Assembly: GCA_964433645.1 (NCBI GenBank)
Contig: CAYSSK010000079.1
Location: forward strand, 1-18,838
Direction: 5' to 3'
Length of the DNA stretch: 18,838 nt
Source: Desulfofustis sp964433645
Lineage (GTDB): Bacteria > Desulfobacterota > Desulfobulbia > Desulfobulbales > Desulfocapsaceae
In this document: positions 8,540 through 16,017 of the stretch, piece after piece
How positions within the stretch are numbered: the stretch's first letter is position 1
How the letters are laid out: each line of letters begins with the position of its first letter
Notes under the pieces: generated by a model
Seen by the model: only the letters and a program-made list of their open reading frames with translations
Databases searched by the model: none
What the model was told of the DNA's origin: nothing
Position numbers and translations under genes: made by a program

Positions 8540-8540
8540 G

Positions 8541-9725
8541 TCAATCTCCCGGCCAGAATGGCGACATCTCTCTGAGTTGCGCGATAATCCGCGGTATCTT
8601 GTCGAGGACGAAGTCGATCTCTTTTTCACTATTGTAAACGCTCAGAGAGAAACGGATCGAGCCGTGCGCCGCGGTGAACGGCACCCCCATCGCACGCAGC
8701 ACGTGGGACGGCTCGAGCGAGCCGGAGGTGCAGGCCGAACCGGACGACGCACAGATTCGATGGCGGTTCATGTGCAGCAGGATCGCTTCCCCTTCGACAT
8801 ATTCAAAGCTGATATTGGTCGTGTTCGGCAGCCGCTCCAGCCGGTGACCATTGAGCAGCGCCCGGGGAACCGAGCTGAGCAAACCGGCTTCCAGCTTGTC
8901 GCGAAGCGCCTTGACCCGGCTGTTTTCCTCCGCCATCTTTTCCTGCGCCAATTGACAGGCCCGGCCGAGCCCGACAATCGAGGCGACATTCTCGGTGCCG
9001 GCACGCCGGCCGTGCTCCTGGTGACCGCCCGCCAGAAACGGCGCGAAGGGAGTTCCCCGCCGGACGTACAGAATGCCGACCCCCTTCGGGGCGTGCAGCT
9101 TATGGCCGGACATCGACAGATAGTCGATATCGAGGGTGGCCAGGTCGATCGGAATCTTCCCGGCGGCCTGCACGGCATCGGTGTGAAAAGCGATACCTCG
9201 CTCCTTGGCCAATCGGGCCATATCCTCGATCGGCAGAATGACCCCGGTCTCGTTATTGGCCCACATGATGCTGACCACGGCGGTATCCTCGGTGAGCGCT
9301 TCGAGATACTCGTCCATGTCGACCATGCCCTCTTCGTCGACTTTGAGCATGGTGACCCGGTATTTCGTGCCGGTCATCGACCCGATATTCTCGCAGAGGT
9401 TTTTGACGGCCGGATGCTCGACCCGGGTCGTTACGATGTGCCGCCGCTCCGGAGCGGCCCGCAGAGCCGACAGGATCGCGGTGGAATCGCTTTCCGTGCC
9501 GCAGCTGGTGAAAATGATCTCCTCCGGGTCACAGCCGATAAAGCTCGCCACCTGACTCCGGGCCTTCTTCAAAGCCCCGCCGACCTGTCCGCCAAAGGTA
9601 TGCATGCTGGACGGATTGCCGTATAGCTCGGTCAGGTAGGGCATCATCGCGTCGAGCACTTCCGGTGCCACCTGCGTCGTCGCATTGTTGTCGAGATAAA
9701 TCACCTGGTCCTGTAGCTCCTTCAT
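8541..9725 (-). CDS. nifS: Cysteine desulfurase, NifS/IscS type
   Basis: This PLP enzyme takes sulfur from L-cysteine as a protein persulfide and passes it to the NifU scaffold. The 394-residue protein begins MKELQDQVIYLDNNATTQVA. It has H104 in RVEHPAV stacking over the cofactor, the PLP lysine K209 in SGHKLHAPKG, and the persulfide cysteine C332 in SGSACTSGSLEPSHVLRAMG; the latter context is typical of NifS. I start at ATG 9725, which overlaps the nifU stop as ATGA; a longer frame upstream merely reads across nifU. The coding context (nifU before, thyX 1 bp after) shows an Fe-S assembly operon. With no nitrogenase genes near, it probably serves general Fe-S assembly, as NIF-type systems do in several anaerobes and in Helicobacter. 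Confidence 0.95.
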   Translation of the reverse strand: MKELQDQVIYLDNNATTQVAPEVLDAMMPYLTELYGNPSSMHTFGGQVGGALKKARSQVASFIGCDPEEIIFTSCGTESDSTAILSALRAAPERRHIVTTRVEHPAVKNLCENIGSMTGTKYRVTMLKVDEEGMVDMDEYLEALTEDTAVVSIMWANNETGVILPIEDMARLAKERGIAFHTDAVQAAGKIPIDLATLDIDYLSMSGHKLHAPKGVGILYVRRGTPFAPFLAGGHQEHGRRAGTENVASIVGLGRACQLAQEKMAEENSRVKALRDKLEAGLLSSVPRALLNGHRLERLPNTTNISFEYVEGEAILLHMNRHRICASSGSACTSGSLEPSHVLRAMGVPFTAAHGSIRFSLSVYNSEKEIDFVLDKIPRIIAQLREMSPFWPGD

Positions 9726-10555
9726 TTGTCCTCCTCCACCACCAGAGAATCGAGCACCTGTTCCCGAAGCTTCTTCTCGACGAAATCCTTGATGGTCGTC
9801 TGTGATTTGAAGCAGCTCGTGCATTGCCCGCGCAGGGAAACCGTTACGAGGTCGCCTTCCACATCGATCAGCTCGATATCGCCGCCGTCCATGCGCAGGC
9901 CCGGTCTGATTTCCCGCTCGAGCACCTCCTCGATTTTCTTTATTTTCTGCAGCGTGGTCAGGCGCTGGCTCGACTTCTTGAGCGGGACCACCCTGAGCCC
10001 GTCGGATACGGTTTTGTTCAACAGCTCCTGCAGGCGTCCCTCGCACTTGCCGCAGCCGCCGCCGGCCTTGGTGAAATTGGTGATCTCTTCCACCGATCGC
10101 AGATGGGACTCCTTGATGGCCCGCACGACCTCCAGGTCCGTGACACCGAAGCACTCGCAGACCACTTCACCTTCAGCCTTCGGCAGCGCTACCCCGCGAT
10201 AATCCGCCAAGGCGGCCTCGAGCGCCTCCCGCCCCATGACCGAACAATGCATTTTTTCCTTGGGCAGGCCGCCGAGATAACCGGCGATGTCCTCATTGGT
10301 GATCTTTTCGGCATCGGATATGCTCATCCCCTTGATCATCTCGGTCAACGCCGACGAAGAGGCTATCGCGCTGGCACAGCCGAAGGTTTTGAATTTAGCG
10401 TCGACGATCCGCTCGTTTTCGATTTTCAGCGTCAACTTCAAGGCATCGCCGCAGGCCAGCGAACCGACGTCGCCGACGCCGTCGGCGTTATCGATCTCGC
10501 CGACGTTACGGGGATTTTCAAAATGCTCAGTGACGGTGTCTGTATAGTCCCACAT
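9722..10555 (-). CDS. nifU: Three-domain Fe-S scaffold protein NifU
   Basis: NifU is the scaffold on which clusters are built from NifS sulfur. All three domains are present in 277 residues. The N-terminal IscU-like part has C35 (ACGDAL), C60 (FGCASA) and C104 (HCSVMG). The central Bfd-like [2Fe-2S] domain has C133, C135, C168 and C171. The C-terminal Nfu domain has CTSC (C245, C248). Length and order match full NifU. GGGAG lies about 9 nt before ATG 10555. The gene overlaps nifS by 4 bp, so translation is probably coupled. The 137-bp gap upstream should contain its promoter, though I cannot name convincing boxes and see no IscR/Rrf2 regulator gene. Confidence 0.95.
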   Translation of the reverse strand: MWDYTDTVTEHFENPRNVGEIDNADGVGDVGSLACGDALKLTLKIENERIVDAKFKTFGCASAIASSSALTEMIKGMSISDAEKITNEDIAGYLGGLPKEKMHCSVMGREALEAALADYRGVALPKAEGEVVCECFGVTDLEVVRAIKESHLRSVEEITNFTKAGGGCGKCEGRLQELLNKTVSDGLRVVPLKKSSQRLTTLQKIKKIEEVLEREIRPGLRMDGGDIELIDVEGDLVTVSLRGQCTSCFKSQTTIKDFVEKKLREQVLDSLVVEEDK

Positions 10556-10638
10556 AAAGGTAGCTCCCGGGTCTGGTGTTCGTCGGGACCGAACGCCCCG
10601 TTTTTATCATGGCGGGTGTTTGCTCTATCATCGGCCGC

Positions 10639-10660
10639 GGCGCCGTCACCCTGCGGCGCC
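10639..10660 (-). terminator. GC hairpin between the phosphohexomutase and nifU
   Basis: GGCGCCG and CGGCGCC form a 7-bp stem around an 8-nt loop, 33 bp past the mutase stop. No T-run follows on either strand. It may mark the end of the trm112-mutase transcript; the remaining gap to nifU shows nothing else I can name. Confidence 0.3.
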
Positions 10661-10692
10661 CGCCGGAAGCAGGCGATAGGTCTGGCAGGGCC

Positions 10693-12420
10693 TCACAACA
10701 GGCCGAGTTCGTCGAGCATCCGCCGGGCCGTGGCCACCAGCAGACCGGTGCCGCCCGGCGATCGGGATTCGACATAAAAGCGCACCTTCGGTTCGGTTCC
10801 CGACGGCCTGATCATCAACCAGGAATCGTCTTCAAAAATCATTTTCCGGCCATCGATATCGATAACCTCCCGAATCGTCTTATCCTCTTCTCCGACCGCA
10901 ACACTGCTGCCGACCCGGTATTTCTCCAGCCCTGCCAGAGTCCGGTCGAGTTCGGCGCCGCTGCGGCTGACCGCGACACTGTCCCGGTCCGGATAAAACG
11001 CCCCATAGCGCCCCTCGAGCTGCTCCAGCAGTTCGCCGAGATTCTTGCCGCTGTCAAGAACCATCTCAAGGGCCAGCAACAACCCGATATAGGCGTCTTT
11101 TTCCGGGGTGTGGCCGATGATGGAAATCCCGTCGGACTCCTCGAAACAGACGAGCGCCGTACCGATTACCGGTTTGAACTCCTTGAAACCGACCTTGGTC
11201 TCGAAGACCTGCTCACCGAGTCCCCTGGCCACCGCATTGACCAGGTTCGACGTAGCCACCGTTTTCGCCACCATGCCGCTCAGGCCCTTTCTTTCGTGCA
11301 GGAAATGGTAGGACAGTGCCCCGAATTGGTTCATGCCGATCTCGGTCGTGCCGTCGGTGAACCGGATTCGATCACCGTCCGGATCGATGATGGCGCCGAT
11401 CTTCAAGCGCGCCGAACTGTCGGCCAGTTCGGAGTGGATACCTTGCAGATTCGCCGACGACGGTTCGGGAGCGATACCGCCGAACGTGACATCGGCGGTT
11501 CCGCGCAACAGGCGCAGATGGCGGGCGGCCGGCCCGAGCAGCCGCTCGATGTGGAGCCGACTGGCACCATGTACCGCATCGACACCAATAACGAGATCGT
11601 CGCGGACCGCGGCGCGGCCAAGCAGCGCTCGGTAGTCGATGGCGTGCACCGCTGCCTGTTCATCGACCAGCTCCTGCCACAGGGAAAACGAATCGAGAGA
11701 AACGAGCTCTCCTCGGGAGGGCGTACCCTCTGTTTCAGCCGCGCCGATCCGGGTTATCAGCTCCCGGGCATTGCTCGTGATCTGCCGGGTCAACTCGGCC
11801 GCCGCCGGGCCCCCGTCGGCGGCGTTGTATTTGAAACCACCGTATTCCAGCGGGTTGTGAGACGGCGTCAAGTTGACCGAAAAAGCGGCCCGCAACCGGA
11901 GCAGAGCCGCGGACAACACACCGGTGGTCGTCTCCCCGCAGAAGTAGACCTTAAAACCGTGGGCCTGCAAGACCTCGGCCACCGCCCGGCCGAGTGTCTC
12001 TCCGGCGAACCGGTTGTCATAACCGACCAGGCAGCCGCGCCGGCAGGCATCGGCGTAAGAATCGACGCCGAGGTGATCGGCCAGCGAGCCGTCCTCGTCG
12101 AGTTGCCGGTACAGGTCGATGATCGCCATGGTCACGCACCGCACCGAGGCGACGGTAATATCCTTGCCGAGCCGGCCGCGCCAGCCGGATGTACCGAAGG
12201 AGATCAGGGTACGCGGCGGCGCCGTGCTGGTAACGATCTCGTCTAAAACAAGACGATACACCGATTCGATCAGCGGCGATACCGCATCACCGAAACGATC
12301 ACGCAGCGTTAACAACTCCTTGATCAAACCGAAATAGTCGCTCCGATCATGATCCTGCTCGACGATATACTGCTGCATCAAGCGGCGCCAGATGTGCGTC
12401 AGGTCCTCAGCTGATGTCAT
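10693..12420 (-). CDS. Phosphoglucomutase/phosphomannomutase family protein (alpha-D-phosphohexomutase)
   Basis: The enzyme interconverts hexose 1- and 6-phosphates through a phosphoserine. The 575-residue protein carries all four family loops: the active-site serine S187 in TPSHNP (185-190), a form usual in phosphoglucomutases; the metal loop DPDGDR (346-351); the sugar-recognition loop FEESDG (426-431); and the phosphate loop RPSGTEP (538-544). FGTSGWRG near residue 75 opens the catalytic part, preceded by about 70 residues of helical N-terminal extension. Glucose versus mannose specificity cannot be decided. It would provide glucose-1-phosphate for nucleotide sugars, which suits the glycosyltransferases farther downstream. 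The purine run before ATG 12420 (GGGGG, then AAGAGGAG abutting the ATG) makes the start uncertain; M15 is an alternative. It lies 51 bp after trm112 and is probably co-transcribed. Confidence 0.9.
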   Translation of the reverse strand: MTSAEDLTHIWRRLMQQYIVEQDHDRSDYFGLIKELLTLRDRFGDAVSPLIESVYRLVLDEIVTSTAPPRTLISFGTSGWRGRLGKDITVASVRCVTMAIIDLYRQLDEDGSLADHLGVDSYADACRRGCLVGYDNRFAGETLGRAVAEVLQAHGFKVYFCGETTTGVLSAALLRLRAAFSVNLTPSHNPLEYGGFKYNAADGGPAAAELTRQITSNARELITRIGAAETEGTPSRGELVSLDSFSLWQELVDEQAAVHAIDYRALLGRAAVRDDLVIGVDAVHGASRLHIERLLGPAARHLRLLRGTADVTFGGIAPEPSSANLQGIHSELADSSARLKIGAIIDPDGDRIRFTDGTTEIGMNQFGALSYHFLHERKGLSGMVAKTVATSNLVNAVARGLGEQVFETKVGFKEFKPVIGTALVCFEESDGISIIGHTPEKDAYIGLLLALEMVLDSGKNLGELLEQLEGRYGAFYPDRDSVAVSRSGAELDRTLAGLEKYRVGSSVAVGEEDKTIREVIDIDGRKMIFEDDSWLMIRPSGTEPKVRFYVESRSPGGTGLLVATARRMLDELGLL

Positions 12421-12471
12421 CTCCTCTTCCCCCTATCGACACGGCGATCGGCCCACCCGCCGGCGGTGTGC

Positions 12472-12657
12472 TCACGCCGGGCGCTGTTGATCCGTGAGCC
12501 GTTTCGCCTTGTCGATCAACATAACCGGAATATCATCGATAATTTCATAGAGCAGGCCGCACGGCTCGCAGACCAGGCCGCTTTCATCGGCTTGGAGCTT
12601 GACCGGTCCCTTGCACTGCGGGCACGCGAGAATCTCCAATAACTCCTTGTTGATCAT
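12472..12657 (-). CDS. Trm112/YcaR family small zinc-binding protein
   Basis: The 61-residue protein MINKELLEILACPQCKGPVK has two knuckles, C12-C15 and C30-C33, as in the Trm112 family (UPF0434, COG2835). In eukaryotes Trm112 is a partner and activator of methyltransferases. The bacterial role is less clear, and no methyltransferase gene is nearby. The LYEIIDDIPVMLID segment is the typical family ending. AGGG lies about 5 nt before the ATG. It is the first gene of the minus-strand block and lies 51 bp before the mutase. Confidence 0.9.
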   Translation of the reverse strand: MINKELLEILACPQCKGPVKLQADESGLVCEPCGLLYEIIDDIPVMLIDKAKRLTDQQRPA

Positions 12658-12769
12658 CTCTTCCCTCTTTATTGTTCATGCGGTCGATCGATCGCCTCGC
12701 CGACCTTGAAACGACACCGTTTTAATCCAGCTACATTGTCTGGACCAAAAAGACCCAACATGTTAGACT

Positions 12770-12791
12770 CATAATTCTAATGCATAATTCT
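12770..12791 (+). repeat. Direct repeat CATAATTCT x2 upstream of proC
   Basis: CATAATTCT occurs at 12770-12778 and again at 12783-12791, a 13-bp period, in an AT-rich patch of the 161-bp divergent region between trm112 and proC. Each copy contains CATAAT, which is one base from a -10 box, but I find no good -35 box at 16-18 bp. It could be a promoter element or a protein site. The rest of the 12658-12818 gap shows nothing I can name. Confidence 0.35.
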
Positions 12792-12818
12792 TCAAAAAGC
12801 ATGGGAAAGGACAGAACA

Positions 12819-13625
12819 ATGACAAAAACGATCGTATTTGTCGGCGGCGGTCAGATGGCCGAAGCCTTGCTCAAAGGTCTTCTGCAATCCGGTACATATA
12901 CCGCCGACCAATTCGAGGTGGTCGAGCCGAACGCCGGCAGGCGAACCCACTTGGAATCAGCCTTCCACATCACCACCGCCGTCTCCGTCACCACGACGGT
13001 ACCGCGAGCGCAGGTCGTCATTCTGGCCGTCAAACCGCAGATCATGGCCGATGTCCTGCACGATCTCAAACCGGTACTGACCAACCAGCTCGTCATCACC
13101 GTCGCCGCCGGCCTGTCCCTCTCCTTCTATGCGGCCATTCTCGGCAAGATGGTGCCGGTGGTCCGGGTCATGCCCAACATACCGGCAGTGGTCCAGGAAG
13201 GGGCCTCGGCCCTGGCCCGCAACGATCAGGTCGGCAAAGAGGACCTCGCCTTTGCCGCATCGCTCTTCGGCACGGTCGGCAGCACCTCGATCGTCGAAGA
13301 AAAGCAGATGGACGCGGTGACCGGCCTCAGTGGCTCGGGCCCGGCCTATGTCTTTGCCTTTATCGAAGCGCTGATCGATGGTGGAGTCAAATCCGGATTC
13401 AGCCATCAGGCGGCTACCGAGCTGGCCGTCCAGACCGTGCTCGGCGCCGCCCGCCTCGTGCAGACGACGGGGGAGCATCCTGCCGTACTGCGGAGCCGGG
13501 TCTGCTCGCCGGGAGGAACCGCCATCAGCGGTCTGCATGTTCTGGCTCAAAAAGGTTTTCACGGTATTGTCATGGACGCCGTCGAGGCCGCGGTCCAGCG
13601 ATCCACCCAGCTCGGCCGTTGTTGA
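12819..13625 (+). CDS. proC: Pyrroline-5-carboxylate reductase
   Basis: ProC reduces 1-pyrroline-5-carboxylate to proline with NAD(P)H, the last step of proline synthesis. The 268-residue protein has the Rossmann motif VGGGQMAEAL (8-17), AVKPQ (70-74), RVMPNIPA (116-123), the GLSGSGPAYVF substrate/dimer segment (169-179) and RVCSPGGTAISGL (227-239). I start at ATG 12819 because AGGA lies 7 nt upstream and the family begins right at the Rossmann strand. An upstream in-frame ATG at 12780 falls inside an AT-rich repeat. Length is normal. It is followed on the same strand by nadK 113 bp later, so NADP supply and its use may share a transcript. Confidence 0.95.
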   Translation: MTKTIVFVGGGQMAEALLKGLLQSGTYTADQFEVVEPNAGRRTHLESAFHITTAVSVTTTVPRAQVVILAVKPQIMADVLHDLKPVLTNQLVITVAAGLSLSFYAAILGKMVPVVRVMPNIPAVVQEGASALARNDQVGKEDLAFAASLFGTVGSTSIVEEKQMDAVTGLSGSGPAYVFAFIEALIDGGVKSGFSHQAATELAVQTVLGAARLVQTTGEHPAVLRSRVCSPGGTAISGLHVLAQKGFHGIVMDAVEAAVQRSTQLGRC

Positions 13626-13643
13626 GCGGCCGGAGCCGAGACC

Positions 13644-13742
13644 ATGTCCCGCTACCAGCCCAGACCGCCCTACCCGGCCGGACTCGTCGACCGCTCCCGA
13701 CCCGGCGCCTCAGCGATCCTCCTGTTTGGCGGCTCAGCATGA
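13644..13742 (+). CDS. Possible 32-codon leader ORF between proC and nadK
   Basis: ATG 13644 has GGAG 8 nt upstream (13632-13635) and opens a 32-codon frame (MSRYQPRPPYPAGLVDRSRP then GASAILLFGGSA). Its TGA stop at 13740-13742 overlaps the nadK ATG as ATGA. nadK itself lacks a good Shine-Dalgarno site, so termination of this ORF could feed ribosomes to nadK. The peptide has no recognisable domain. The overlap may be chance in GC-rich sequence, so I list it as a candidate only. Confidence 0.3.
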   Translation: MSRYQPRPPYPAGLVDRSRPGASAILLFGGSA

Positions 13743-14563
13743 CTCTTCAGATCAGACGGGCGGGCATCATCGCCAAGAAAGATGACCGGCGGGCGGCGGA
13801 CTACGCCCGGCACCTGCGTCGCTGGCTGGAGCAGCGAGGCATCGAGACGGTGCTCGATGACGTGTCGGCCGATCTTCACCTGCTGATTATTCTCGGCGGA
13901 GACGGCACCCTGCTCCATGTCGCCGAGACCGCGGCCCGCCTTGACATTCCGGTGATCGGCATCAACCTCGGCAACCTCGGCTTTCTCACCGAACTGACGC
14001 AGGAGGAAAGCGAATCGGCGTTGGCGGCAATCATCAGCGGTTCGGCCGCGATGGAGCGCCGCATGATGCTCAAGGCACGGTTGCTCGAGGCCGATCGGCA
14101 GCATGACTATCGACATGCCCTCAACGATATCGTGATCAGCAAGAACGCCATAGACCGTCTGCTCCAGCTGGCAACCAAGGCCGACGGCAACCCGATCACC
14201 ACCTACCAGGCCGACGGGCTGATCTTTTCCACCCCGACCGGGTCCACAGCCTACAATCTGTCGGCCGGGGGGCCGCTCGTCCATCCGGAACTGGAAACCA
14301 TCCTGATCACGCCGATCTGCCCGTTCATGCTGAGCAGTCGCCCGACCATCGTGCCGCCGGAGATGACGATCACCTCGGAATTTCTGGCCGACGACCTCGG
14401 TTCACGAGCCAAGGTCATCGTCGACGGTCAGCGGGTCTGGGACATGAAGCCGGGCGACATCCTCGAGATCGGCGCCTCTGAATATGCGCTTCGCCTGATC
14501 TCATCGACCAAGAGAGATTATTTTTCCATCCTCAGAAACAAATTGAAATGGGGCGGCAGATAG
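13739..14563 (+). CDS. nadK: NAD kinase
   Basis: NadK phosphorylates NAD to NADP. The 274-residue protein has the GGDGT motif (53-57) in LIILGGDGTLLH, NLGNLGFLTEL (76-86), HALNDIVIS (126-134), and the long signature QADGLIFSTPTGSTAYNLSAGGP (157-179). I start at ATG 13739 because the family usually begins just before the IIAKKDD strand; a TTG-initiated extension to 13619 only reads the spacer. There is no strong ribosome binding site, and the start overlaps the stop of a small upstream ORF. proC lies upstream on the same strand. The gene ends convergent with the sigma-54 activator, 59 bp away. Confidence 0.95.
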   Translation: MTLQIRRAGIIAKKDDRRAADYARHLRRWLEQRGIETVLDDVSADLHLLIILGGDGTLLHVAETAARLDIPVIGINLGNLGFLTELTQEESESALAAIISGSAAMERRMMLKARLLEADRQHDYRHALNDIVISKNAIDRLLQLATKADGNPITTYQADGLIFSTPTGSTAYNLSAGGPLVHPELETILITPICPFMLSSRPTIVPPEMTITSEFLADDLGSRAKVIVDGQRVWDMKPGDILEIGASEYALRLISSTKRDYFSILRNKLKWGGR

Positions 14564-14610
14564 CAGCCTCGCTGCCGGCCGGCTGATGCGGGCGCGGCTT
14601 TACCCCGTCA

Positions 14611-14638
14611 CGGCAACAGCCGTCACTTCTGTTTTTTG
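14611..14638 (+). terminator. Possible weak terminator of nadK
   Basis: After nadK, ACGGC-AACA-GCCGT forms a 5-bp stem, and a T-rich stretch with six T residues follows eight bases later. The T-run lies inside the end of the convergent activator gene. The stem is short and the spacing is poor, so this is a weak call. Confidence 0.25.
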
Positions 14639-16017
14639 ATCCCGTATTTCTTCATTTTGTACTGCAGCAGGCTTTTGGTAATGCCAAGCCGCTCGGCGGC
14701 CCGGGCCTGCACATAACCGGTTTCTTCCAACGCCCGCTTGAGCAATTGTTCTTCAACGGTATACAGCACATCATTGAGCTGAACCGATTCGGGGATCATC
14801 TGCAGGATATCGATCTCCCGGGTCCACTGGGCATCCTTGTCAAACGAGACCGATTCCGGCTGGACGTCTTCGGGCTTGATGACAGTGCCGTCACAGAGGA
14901 TCGCCGCCCGCTCGATGGTATTCTCAAGCTCGCGCACGTTTCCCTCCCAGGGAAGATTGATCAGCAGCCGCAACGCTTCCGGGGAGACTTCCAGCCGGTC
15001 GTAACCGAGCTGAGGCGTGTATTTTTCAAGAAATCCGTTGACCAGGATCGGGATGTCGTCCATCCGCTCCCGGAGCGGCGGCAAGGCGAGATGAATGACG
15101 TTGAGCCGATAGAACAGATCCTCGCGGAATCGCCCCTGCAACACCTCCTCTTTCAGGTCCTTGGTCGTCGCCCCGATGATCCGGACATCGGCCTGCAGGG
15201 TCCTGGTGCCGCCGACCCGCTCGAAGAGCTTTTCCTGCAGCAATCTGAGCAGTTTCGATTGCAGCGTCAGCGGGAATTCGCCGATCTCGTCGAGGAAGAT
15301 GGTACCCCGGTCGGCCAACTCGAGCCGTCCTTTGCGCATCGCCGCGGCACCGCTGAACGCCCCTTTCTCGTGCCCGAACAATTCGCTCTCCAGCAGATTG
15401 TCAGCCAGCGCGGCGCAATTGACGGTAATGAACGGGTACGGCTCCCGCGGACTGTTGAGATGGATCGCCTTGGCCACCAATTCCTTGCCGGTCCCGCTTT
15501 CACCGGTAATGAGCACCGAGGCCGGGGTCGGCGCCACCTTCTCGATCAACTCGTAGATCTGGCGCATCCGCGGATTCTTGCCGACTATGCCGGTGAAGCC
15601 CGAACGCTGCTTGACCTCCCGCCGCAACCTGGTGTTTTCACGGACCAGGGAATAGAGAGAGATGGCATTGTTGATGGTAACGATCAGCTCATCGTTGGAA
15701 AACGGTTTGGCCAGATAGCTGTAGGCGCCGGCCTGCATGGCCGCCACCGCTTTGTCTATTTCGGCATAGGCGGTGATGATGACCACCGGCAGGTCCTTGT
15801 TGACGGTTTTGATCTCTTCGAGCAGGGCCATGCCGTCCATGCCGGGCATCTGCATATCGGTCACCACCAGATCGAGATCGACATCCCTGACGATGGCCAG
15901 GGCTTCCCTGCCGTCCGGCGCGGTATACACCTCGAAACCTTCGTCACGCAACAGCTCTGAGAGAACGATCAGGTAGTTCGGTTCATCGTCGACGACGAGT
16001 ATCGTATTGATGGTCAT
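14623..16017 (-). CDS. NtrC-type sigma-54-dependent response regulator
   Basis: The 464-residue protein has three parts. The receiver domain (5-120) has D10-D11, phospho-acceptor D54 in VVTDMQMPGMDG, T82 and K104. The AAA+ domain (about 142-375) has Walker A GESGTGKE (172-179), Walker B FLDEIGE (241-247) and the R-finger region LQGRFREDLFYRLNV. The C-terminal Fis-type helix-turn-helix (about 423-460) reads ARAAERLGITKSLLQYKMKK. The sigma-54 contact loop is GAFSGA (219-224) instead of GAFTGA, a conservative change. I start at ATG 16017, which overlaps the stop of the PHP gene as ATGA; the longer frame from 16059 only reads back into that gene. No sensor kinase is in the window, so the signal and target promoters are unknown. 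Confidence 0.93.
   Translation of the reverse strand: MTINTILVVDDEPNYLIVLSELLRDEGFEVYTAPDGREALAIVRDVDLDLVVTDMQMPGMDGMALLEEIKTVNKDLPVVIITAYAEIDKAVAAMQAGAYSYLAKPFSNDELIVTINNAISLYSLVRENTRLRREVKQRSGFTGIVGKNPRMRQIYELIEKVAPTPASVLITGESGTGKELVAKAIHLNSPREPYPFITVNCAALADNLLESELFGHEKGAFSGAAAMRKGRLELADRGTIFLDEIGEFPLTLQSKLLRLLQEKLFERVGGTRTLQADVRIIGATTKDLKEEVLQGRFREDLFYRLNVIHLALPPLRERMDDIPILVNGFLEKYTPQLGYDRLEVSPEALRLLINLPWEGNVRELENTIERAAILCDGTVIKPEDVQPESVSFDKDAQWTREIDILQMIPESVQLNDVLYTVEEQLLKRALEETGYVQARAAERLGITKSLLQYKMKKYGIKKQK

Noticed and set aside
9726..10154. A long N-terminal extension of nifS reading across nifU
   Set aside because: NifS family proteins begin at the YLDNNATT strand, and ATG 9725 makes a 4-bp overlap with nifU; the extension is an out-of-frame reading of nifU.
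8541..10555. Nitrogen-fixation cluster suggested by nifU and nifS
   Set aside because: No nifH, nifD, nifK, nifB or nifV is present; NIF-type Fe-S assembly is used for general purposes in many anaerobes.
10576..12246. A 556-codon open frame on the plus strand opposite the phosphohexomutase
   Set aside because: It is the complement of a gene with all four family motifs; GC-rich codon use leaves long open antisense frames, and its protein has no recognisable features.
14746..15960. A 404-codon plus-strand frame opposite the sigma-54 activator
   Set aside because: The opposite strand encodes intact receiver, AAA+ and HTH domains; this is an antisense shadow.
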